DNA of 64,000 nucleotides from Mansonella perstans (lineage: Eukaryota > Nematoda > Chromadorea > Rhabditida > Onchocercidae). Numbering within the stretch: position 1 is the first letter of the stretch; the number at the start of each line of letters is the position of its first letter. The notes beneath the pieces were generated by a model that saw nothing but the letters and a program-made list of their open reading frames with translations, ran no database searches and was not told where the DNA came from. Positions 49,530 to 64,000 of this stretch are shown piece by piece. Made by a program: the position numbers and the translations under genes. The stretch covers positions 1 through 64,000 of the forward strand of contig JBAMDO010000149.1 of assembly GCA_037074765.1 (NCBI GenBank), read 5' to 3'.

Positions 49530-50034
49530 ATGAAAATGGGCGAAATGGATAATGTGACAGAGAGAAAAGGTAGGACAGCTGATGATGATCAAATGAAGAA
49601 TTTCGTGAATTCCGGATGTAGTGGAAGGCGGAATGCCGTTGCGGAAGTGGACACGCAAGGATTAGATCCGGATGCCGTGAAACTTGCAGAACGTCTATCT
49701 TCAATGAATACAATTGGTCAAGATGACTGCACCGATACTACAGGTAATGGCATAGATAAAATTGAAAGCAGGGAAGCTATCTAGCCTTACAGGGTTTCGT
49801 CACTCAATGTTAATAGACACAAGTTGAGACTTCTGCCATTCATTTAACTTCAGTGGTCATCATTGGATTTTCTTGTGGACTCTTATACCTAACAGCTGAA
49901 CATGTTGTTGTCAAGCATCCTAGTGACTTATCACTTGCACTGTTGCCTTAAATTTATTTTAGAGATTTATGTATAACTTTTAGATGTTAGTCTTTAATTT
50001 CTATATTTCAGGAGAAAAAGATACAGTGAGTTAA
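49530..50034 (+). CDS. cAMP-dependent protein kinase inhibitor (PKI-like)
   Basis: Exons 49530-49743 and 50012-50034 (GT..AG, phase 1), 78 residues, the size of vertebrate PKI (about 75-78). Residues 25-37 read FVNSGCSGRRNAV, matching the PKA pseudosubstrate of PKI (F-x-x-S-G-x-x-G-R-R-N-A-I). Phe10, Gly14, Arg18, Arg19, Asn20 and Ala21 of mammalian PKI are all conserved, but Arg15 is replaced by Cys30. Residues 45-62 (L..D.VKLAERLSSMNTI) sit where PKI has its leucine-rich nuclear export signal. In PKI the first part blocks the catalytic subunit and the second carries it out of the nucleus. The first in-frame ATG is 49530. If the intron is not removed, a slightly different C-terminus ends at 49784. 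Confidence 0.78.
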
Positions 50035-52591
50035 ATCAATTGGATAGCAGTTAGTGACCGATTCTATAACCTGATAATAAAATATGTGTGGTTTGTCGTT
50101 TCGCATGTATAAGAAGATTTAGAATTTATTGGAATTAAAATGAAACATTGTGCAGCTGTATATTACAATTAACCAAAAGATCACCTGATTATTGTCTTCG
50201 TATCATATTCATTCCTTCGACAATAACTTAAAGATTAGCAGCTGATTGTCTGCTGAGCAGAAATTTGGTTATTGTAAGTGAACTAAATTAGCCAAGCATA
50301 ATGGCAGTTGCTTTTACTATTATCTCACCAAGTTTGTTTTTTCTCTGTAAAATGATCAAATGTTACCATTTTGCTGAAGACGCAACAGCTAGGAGGCTGT
50401 GAGTTTTTCACAAGGAAATCTTTGCATTAGGCCCATTATCTATTTTTTCCGTATATCGCAGCATAGTTTTCGTGAGCATTAACGCGTGCATACGTTCCTG
50501 CAAATTCGTTTTATGGCAGTTTTTAGTTTTAAAAATTGCTTTATTAAGCGCCTATAGTTCCGTCATTTACTGATTATTTGTTGCCTGATATTTTGTTTTA
50601 AATCATAAATGGAGTTTTGTTCTTTCTTGAAAATATGGCTTCGGTTTAAGGGATGGTCAAGAAAATGCAGTTTTGCAGTTTGTATCTTTCGAGAAAGTGT
50701 GATTCTCAACGAAATTTCCGTGTTGTTTCATAAGGTTTATTTTAAGAATGTGGTTTTATTTTGAAAAAATCTGAGGTCATTTTAATACATCCCTATTCTC
50801 AATAGCAGATGATGTAAAATTGAGAAAACTGGTTACATGGAGATGGAAATTAAAATTGGGACACTTTTTTGGATAGTACTCATTACACTTCTCAGAACTT
50901 TGCTTTATTCAAAAAAAATGTTCCACATTTTTTCACTGATCTCTACTATTGTTCAATAAATTTCGCTGTTTTCGATGTGTTGTTTAATTTTCAATAGGTC
51001 AATATGATTACCCAAGGCATTTATATTTCTTTTTTTTTTGTTGCAATTTCTGTTTTAGAACAAAGCACACTTAATTTGCCCATATGTCAGCAATTGTATT
51101 TTTCCCACTTTACCTTCGGTTGTCATTTGCGCATTTTACTTCCTTGTACATTGCTAGACTTGTTAAACTTCTCTATAGTTGGATGTTTCGTGTTCTCAGC
51201 TCTTTGTTGCAGATCATGGCTTTATTATTTATTTTAAGTCACTGTTCGGTGGTCACTTTCAAGAATGGCTGATCCTTCCTTTTGGAACATATTCTGACGA
51301 ACTTGGGCAATCAAACAAAAATCTCAGTTTTGTTACATATATATATATATAATCTGTTAGTTTCGAAAAGGCTCCAATGATCACAACCTTTTCCGGAGGA
51401 GATGATGAGTGAATAAGCTGGCATCGCGTTCTTTTGTTCATATTCCGACGCCTCGATTTAATTAAGCTTTTATGATAAATGAAGTACTGATTTAAATGCT
51501 CTTTCCGGGCAATTTAATATTTTCGCATTTTTATGTACTAAAATGCAGAAGTAATTTTCCCATAGATTATGAACTGAAAGAATGTTTTTTTCCACTTTCT
51601 ATGAAGGAAATCAATATAAATTTTATGCAGTACAACTGGTTTAGCGATGTGATATATAGAAGCGAAATATACATTAGTTATTTTCAATTACTTTTAACAA
51701 TGAAATCTTTGTTAATTGTCGATAATTTGTCAAACTTTGTTTCCGTTTCCTGACACAGTTTTTGTGCGTTGTTTTGGTTTACTATATTGTTCATTAGCGC
51801 AAAAATCCGTAATAGTTTTTGAAGGAATATTTAGTCTGCTTTTGTGAAATTACAAAAATATATAAGTCATTGGAAAAGCAAAAACTGTACTAATTTGTTT
51901 CTGTATTTTCGTTTATGAGATTTAGCGCCAGTGGACAGTTCTTTTTATAGAGTTTACCATCGGTTGCTCTATACTTCTACATTCGTAAAAACTGTTTGAT
52001 CCGTTTTCATCAGTATAAAAATTTACAATAATTTTGTATCGCATGAAACTCATTAATAAAAAGTATATTATCTTTATAATAAATACTGAACGCATGTTTC
52101 TTTTATTACAATATGTTCTTACGGGAACGATCCAACCTGTAGTAGTAAATGATTGCTGGTTTCTTAGGAGTAATATATTCTTAGACCTGTAACTTTTTTA
52201 CTAGCTGTCAGCAATACTTTTATTAGTGTGTAACTCATTGACATCACTGAGTGATTTCTTGATTTATTGATAATCTGAAGCGGAGCTAAAATTGAAAGAT
52301 TTCTTTTACTCTTTTATCACTCAACAAGATCATTAAAGAATTTTGCTTAATTCTGGCCTATGTGCAATTTAGAAAGGCTCAGATACCAGCGATACTGCCA
52401 TTATCACTTGGGTTTGATTTTCGAGTTGCTTGTATTGTATAGTGCATAGCAGATGTTCTAGTTATCAGAAAATTGGTAGATCATACAATACTTCAAGTTT
52501 AACACATCTCGAAATAGTTTTTGTTTCATTAGGGGACAAAATACAATAGGACGATTTTCTTTTTTTACAGGTAAAAATCGGGATTATAAGA
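50035..52591. other. interval between PKI-like gene and UBE2N
   Basis: No gene seen. AT-rich with a TA run at about 51338-51351. The final bases before 52592 are the UBE2N upstream region, with a CTTTTTTTACAG acceptor ending at 52570. Confidence 0.55.
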
Positions 52592-53050
52592 ATGGCGAGT
52601 GCCCTACCAAGACGCATTACGAAAGAAACGCAACGTCTAATGAATGATCCGGTACCGGGGATTTCAGCAGTACCCGATGACTGTAATGCTCGTTATTTCC
52701 ATGTTATTATTGCTGGTCCGGGAGGTAGCCCATTCGCTGGTGGTGTCTTTAAATTGGAACTTTTCTTACCTGAAGAATATCCGATGACTGCACCGAAAGT
52801 TCGATTCATGACTAAAATTTATCATCCGAATATTGACAAGTTGGGACGGATATGTCTGGATATCCTAAAAGACAAATGGTCACCGGCGCTTCAAATACGA
52901 ACCGTTTTGCTCTCGATCCAGGCGTTACTCTCAGCGCCAAATCCAGACGACCCGCTGGCGACTGATGTTGCGGAACAATGGAAGAATAATGAAAGTGATG
53001 CGATACGCACAGCACGAGAATGGACGCTCACTTATGCAACTAGTGATTGA
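52592..53050 (+). CDS. ubc-13: ubiquitin-conjugating enzyme E2 N (Ubc13)
   Basis: E2 enzyme that, with a Uev/Mms2 partner, builds Lys63-linked ubiquitin chains in DNA-damage tolerance and signalling. One open frame of 152 residues covers the whole UBC fold: [31 protein letters not shown], the HPN triad (78-80), then [20 protein letters not shown] with catalytic Cys88 (Cys87 in human, one residue earlier), and [15 protein letters not shown]. The Mms2-contact Met (human Met64) is kept as Met65. The start lies 21 bases after a poly-pyrimidine ACAG acceptor. No intron interrupts the coding region, which is unusual beside its intron-rich neighbours. Confidence 0.98.
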   Translation: MASALPRRITKETQRLMNDPVPGISAVPDDCNARYFHVIIAGPGGSPFAGGVFKLELFLPEEYPMTAPKVRFMTKIYHPNIDKLGRICLDILKDKWSPALQIRTVLLSIQALLSAPNPDDPLATDVAEQWKNNESDAIRTAREWTLTYATSD

Positions 53051-54357
53051 ATTGATGAAGTCAAATATGATCACATTAATCACGAAACAATTTCTCTTTT
53101 GCATGAGCATAGAAAATTCTGAATATGATCAGATAGGATCTATGAGACACTGTTCGCTTATTATTAGCAAAATTTCAGTTATGTTTAGCGCTTTTTGAGT
53201 AACAAATACAAGGAACAATGGTACCTTTCCTATCTGCAAATATTTTTCATTATCAAGTACTAAGTTACTTTGCAAATTTTTATGGACTTGAGATTAGGAG
53301 ATTCCGCTCATTTCATATTTCTCAAATCCGTGCAATATCTTATTTTTAGAAGTGAATGCGAAAAATGAAAAGAGTTTATAGGACTGAAGTTAGAACCACG
53401 CTTCTTGTCTTTAATTTTTTGATATCGCTTTTATGTATAACCCTTTTATGTCTACGGTTTCATTGTCAGTTATGCTTTGATTCCAAAATCTTTTTCATAT
53501 GTTTTCAATAACGATCTCTATGAAAGCTTTTCTCATGGCATTTTTGCATTTCATATGGCACTGTTGAATAGATAATTACCTTTTTCTTTCATTTCTAGAC
53601 AATATATTTATAGCTGATGACGATGATAGCGTTTTTAATGCAGGATTTTGGGCTTACTCTGTCTTATTTCTAATTCAAAGCTTGTTTGGAAGCTCCTCAT
53701 GTTGGCTTAAATGTTTTTCCTATATGGAATCAAAGCGTTACTTATAGCTGTTTCAAAAAGATAAGAGTAGAATAATGTTAACGTGTAATGGCCTCAATAC
53801 AACTTCAATATTTCAGAACTTGTAAGAAAGCTATAGTAGTAGAATGCATATCTTAGTGCCAATATAACTTTATCTTCCAGAAAAAACAAGATGAAGTTCA
53901 TAAGCAAACAAGCAACTATACAGAAAATCACTTTAGAGCACAGTAATAGCCGATTATTTGAATACACATATTACAAAAACAGTTAAAAGGAGATGGTGCA
54001 AACATCGGTGACCCCGAATGCGGATTACAGGAGGAATAAAAGGAGAGGAGATGGTACATCTTTCCATTCACAAAATGTCACTTGAAAAAAGAAAATTATG
54101 TTATTTAATATTTGGTAGTGTTTTTTTTTAAAACTATTCTTCAGAGAAGTCGTTTTTAATTCCATAATATTACTTCATAAAGATTTATGTTAAAGACTGA
54201 CACGGCCATGTAAGCACCAATCCTTAACCCATCAAGCGAAACGGAAACATAGGAATTAAGTAGTATTAAGTAGTTAAAATCTTTCAGATATTTCATATTG
54301 AAATTGACAGTGTCTTAGCACAGCCGGGAAAATCCGAGACATCGATGACCAAAAGCA
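53051..54357. other. convergent 3' region between UBE2N and Rab6
   Basis: The two genes end toward each other across about 1.3 kb. No coding exon is seen; both 3' untranslated regions should lie here. Confidence 0.55.
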
Positions 54358-60432
<6,075 letters not shown>

Positions 60433-60662
60433 ATTCTGAAATAACATTCATCCAATTTTTCACGTTAACGCAGAAATGTACTTCTTCAGTACGTCATTGT
60501 GTTAAAACCAACTCCCCGAATTCTAATTAGAATTAGAAGAATTTTCCGATAATAGCATAATAAATTCTAACTTTAAATTCATAACTTTAAATTTTAACTT
60601 TAAATTCAATTCCACCCTTCAACATAAATATGTTCAAAGAGGAATAGAGTAATGTCACTAGA

Positions 60663-60691
60663 ACAATGTCACGTGAGACACGTGACATTGT
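60663..60691. promoter_or_regulatory. palindrome with two CACGTG boxes upstream of Rab6
   Basis: ACAATGTCACGTG, three bases AGA, then the exact reverse complement CACGTGACATTGT. Each arm has a full CACGTG E-box within GTCACGTG, the core bound by bHLH factors of the MiT/TFEB, USF and Myc/Max type. It lies about 230 bp upstream of the Rab6 ATG (minus strand), a likely promoter position. Confidence 0.6.
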
Positions 60692-63600
60692 AGGTAAACG
60701 ACGCAAGCTAAGCTGTATCAGCAATGCTTTAACTGAAAATGGAAAAGCTAGGACTCCACTCTGGGAAACAAAACCAAAAAAATCTGTCCTTTGTCATCAC
60801 CGAACGCGCCTGGTCTATTGCAGCACTCTACTACTCTCGTCATGTTCACACTGCTCGTGGAAAATGTTTGCAGTTAAGTTATGGACACGTGTATACACAT
60901 ATATGTGCTCACGGACGCATACATATACACATACACGTATAAACACATACGCGCACACACATATACGCGGATCAATGTAGGAGCAGACTCATTGTATGAG
61001 TCTTTTTACAAATAATCGAGCATATCTTGTGGGTAAATAGATTGCAAAATGTTAATTGTCACTTCATCAATCATCTTACGTGAATGATATGGATTGTCCC
61101 TAAATTGTCACGTTCCGTGACTGAACACGTACGCTCAATCAAACAGTTGCTTTACTAGTTCCAATTTGAGAACATTTGAATGATAAAGAAATTAATTGAT
61201 GCTGAAGTTGTAAAGGTGAAAAATGTATCGGTCAACGAATTAATGAAGAATACCTTATCGATTTATCACCAATATTCTTTCTCTATGTACCCTTCTTCCT
61301 CCTCTCTCTCTCTCTCTCTTTTCCTTTTTCGTTTTCCCTTTATCTCTTTTATTAAAGAAACCGACGTGAAACGGACGATAATACAACCATTTGAGTTGGA
61401 TTGTTGAACTATTTTAAAAATTGCTAATTTTTCAATAAAATTCCTTTTTTGCTATATTCAGCATTGTTTAATTGACAACAATACTTTGCTTTTCGAAGTT
61501 AAATATAAAATTGAAATTTGGAATAGAATTACTGATTAAGAAGAATGAATCAGTGAGTGAGAAAGAGTAGAAAAAGACAATTGCGCTCACAAACTTTATT
61601 CATCTGGCTGAAATATTTTTCTTAAAATGGTAATTCCATTTATATGATTTTGTTCAGAATTCAATGTATTGAATTGAAGAAGAAAAAATACTCAGCAAAT
61701 AACAAAAAATTAATTTATTAATTTTCTTTTAACTCTACCTCTCTTTCTTTCTCTCTCTCTCTCTCTTCTCTTCTCTATGTTAATTCAATTTTGACTTAAT
61801 TTCATATTTTTGATTTAAAATCAATAGATAAAATATTTAAAATGAAGTAATTTAGAAGTAATCTTTTTTTATTGTTGACTAATTTTTTCTTAATTTAATG
61901 CATAAATTTCAAAAAAATTGTACTGTAATTGAACACAAATAAATTAGATTTACTTATTCATTGAAAATTTCTGTTTCTAAGTATCTTTTATTTATCCTGC
62001 ACAATAAATAATAGACAAAATTCTTCAAAAATATGTTTGAATGTGTGAGTTTTACTCCATTATTGTTATTAAAATATTAGACAAGGAACGGCTATAAAAT
62101 GTATATATTTCAAATGTTGCTGGAAGTTAAGGTAGGAATTTGATTGTCCGATTCTGATCACAATATCTTAATTTTATTAATTTATACGAGTGTTTAATCA
62201 ATTTACAGTTTACAGAATTATATTAGTGACTGCTTCAGAATGATTCAGGCTAAGTTAACCATAAATAAGTGTAATTTTCTGTATGCTATGAATATTGATT
62301 TCCCGAATGTTTCATATTTTTAAAAGATGAACAATTTACTTTTTTTTTTTTTATATGCTGTCATGACATACACCTATTCTATGTATTACATATAACTTGA
62401 TACTTGTTTTCACAGTTCTCCCTAATAGAAATAATGTACTTGATAAAATACCACTTTTCCTTACTCTCTCTTTCTACATTTCATTCTCTTCCCAAGGTTG
62501 TTGTAACTGTTCTTTTTGCTATTTAAGAAAGTGACAAATTGGTGACACTTCGTTCCTTTTTTTTTTATCCGCCATATGTATTCGCATATTTTTTACACCA
62601 ATTTTGTTTGCTTCCTAGTCTGCTAATTTCTACAAGTATTTTTCTTTCCGATTTTTTTTTTTGGATTTTATCGTTTTTCTTTTAAAAGAAGTTTGTTTTA
62701 AATTTCATCAATATTATGGAATTATACCACTAAGATATATTGCAATTATACTGCATATTTTCGATTATTTCAAAAAGTTGGCGATTAGTGAATTTTCAAT
62801 AAATTTCACTGTTTTTTTTTTATGCACAAAAGTACGTCATTCCTTCATTCCTTTTATTCCATTATTCCTTTCATGTACATCATTTTTTCACATTACTGCT
62901 GTAACTTAAACTCCATTGCAATTTTGAAATTCACTTCTGGAGTAAAGGATTACCTTGGTGAACAGCGGAAAAATTATGAGATATCAGATGTCGGACGAAT
63001 CATTTTTGTTCAGTGAACGCAAGACTGTTTGGTACAGGATATTATTTCAATGAATTTTATCATAAAATTTTCAGTACTATTGGAAAATAATCTGTCCAGT
63101 GAAATTTTTTCTAAATTCAATGCCGTATTTTTGTAAAATTGTTTTGGCTTAAACAAGCTTGTTTATTCATTTACAAAAAAAAAATTAACGGAATGGAAAA
63201 AATAGAAGAGGGATTAATGTGGAGCAGGAGACTAAAATTAATATAATTATCAGAAATCATCCTTTAGCATTTTTAAGAGCTTTTTATTAGAACTTTACAT
63301 TGTGTAAAACTCCCACCCTATAAAAATTTTTTCCTAAAACCCTACTGATGGAAATAAATTCGCTTCCAGTATTTTAATTCTCAGGAACCATTTTACCTGT
63401 TGCTTAGGAATAGGATAATTTATGTACTGTTTCAATTTTTGCAATGGAATCCGAAGGATAATGAATAAGGGAGAATTCTACTTGCTAATTTACTCAGATT
63501 TCGAATTCCGTATTTCAGTGACTTACTTGATCGAAACTGAAAAGTTTTAATCCTCCTTTTCATCATTCTACAAACAAATTTTGTTTTTCGTTTCATGCAT

Positions 63601-63775
63601 GCAGCACAATTTTTGCCAGCAAAATCTTTTATTGTTTTAAAATAAATTTGGTTTCGTTGATCGGTTGATATTTTTTTTTTTTTTAAATCGAAATTTACAA
63701 TAGGAAAAGAGAGAATTCTCGAAACTTATCAACTTTAAAAATGTTTTTGTAACATCATGTTTTTTTTTAGCAGAA
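60692..63775. other. interval between Rab6 and cytochrome b5
   Basis: No gene supported. It has a CA/CATA-rich tract at about 60890-60965, CT microsatellites at about 61300-61318 and 61740-61780, and poly-T runs. Divergent promoters of Rab6 and the cytochrome b5 gene should lie at its ends. Confidence 0.55.
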
Positions 63776-63889
63776 ATGACTGGTTTGCAAAGGGTGACAC
63801 GAGCACAGGTAGCAAAGCATAACTCTAGTAGTAGTATATGGGTTTGCATCGCGAACGAAGTTTACGATCTCACCACATTTCTGGATCAA
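63776..63889 (+). CDS. cytochrome b5-domain protein, first exon (partial)
   Basis: The ATG is 5 bases after a TTTTTTTTTAG acceptor. The 38 codons read MTGLQRVTRAQVAKHNSS and then IWVCIANEVYDLTTFLDQ, matching the start of the cytochrome b5 heme domain (T..EV..HN....W..I...VYD.T.F...HPGG). The heme-ligand HPGG should open the next exon, beyond the window. The frame stops 5 codons later, so a splice is needed; the best site is CAA|GCAAGT, a GC donor with otherwise perfect consensus. Cytochrome b5 carries electrons to desaturases and P450-type enzymes, or is a domain of a larger oxidoreductase. Confidence 0.82.
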
Positions 63890-64000
63890 GCAAGTTCATT
63901 TTTATAGCTCTGCCGTATTTCTCACATCAGCTTGCATTATGCAATTCAGTTATTTATTTTTTGATCAAAAATTATCCATGTTGTGACTATTTCTATCATA

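Noticed and set aside
60666..60980. 104-codon plus-strand frame upstream of Rab6
   Set aside because: It starts inside the palindrome and ends in His-Thr repeats from a CA-rich tract; no splice or homology support.
62661..63016. Overlapping hydrophobic plus-strand frames before the cytochrome b5 gene
   Set aside because: Low-complexity T-rich translation without start acceptor or phase-matched partner.

Overview
The window looks like nuclear DNA of a parasitic nematode, most likely a filarial (spirurid) worm. The grounds are the very AT-rich and gene-poor sequence, genes broken into small exons by AT-rich introns, and pyrimidine-rich acceptors ending in AG a few bases upstream of several start codons, as expected where a spliced leader is trans-spliced. 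Protein identities were read by eye; no database was searched.

Layout: 1-872 is a 19-bp satellite array. 873-9156 has no supported gene. 9157-10974 (minus) is ribosomal protein L5. 12063-17579 (plus) is a fifteen-exon gene for a ~733-residue protein I cannot name. 17580-29430 is almost empty. 29431-37885 (plus) is a Discs-large MAGUK (L27, three PDZ, SH3, guanylate kinase-like), with a retrotransposon tail in one intron. 40004-44479 holds pieces of one or two unrecognised minus-strand genes and a decayed non-LTR retrotransposon. 44984-49128 has three candidate very small genes. 49530-50034 (plus) is a PKI-type inhibitor of cAMP-dependent kinase. 52592-53050 (plus) is an uninterrupted UBE2N/Ubc13. 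54358-60432 (minus) is Rab6, with a second plus-strand gene nested in its third intron. The window ends in the first exon of a cytochrome b5 gene on the plus strand.

The genes do not form a pathway or an obvious operon; they are ordinary housekeeping, trafficking, polarity and signalling genes. The points most worth a second look: (1) Rab6 appears to have two alternative 3' terminal exons, both 71 nt, both entered in the same phase, both ending in Cys-Trp-Cys but with different preceding tails; (2) GC rather than GT donors are needed to keep frame in dlg and Rab6 and are likely in the cytochrome b5 gene; (3) a perfect 13-bp inverted repeat carrying two CACGTG boxes lies about 230 bp upstream of the Rab6 start; (4) the PKI-like peptide has cysteine where mammalian PKI has Arg15; (5) the unnamed 733-residue protein has blocks resembling cold-shock-type beta domains.
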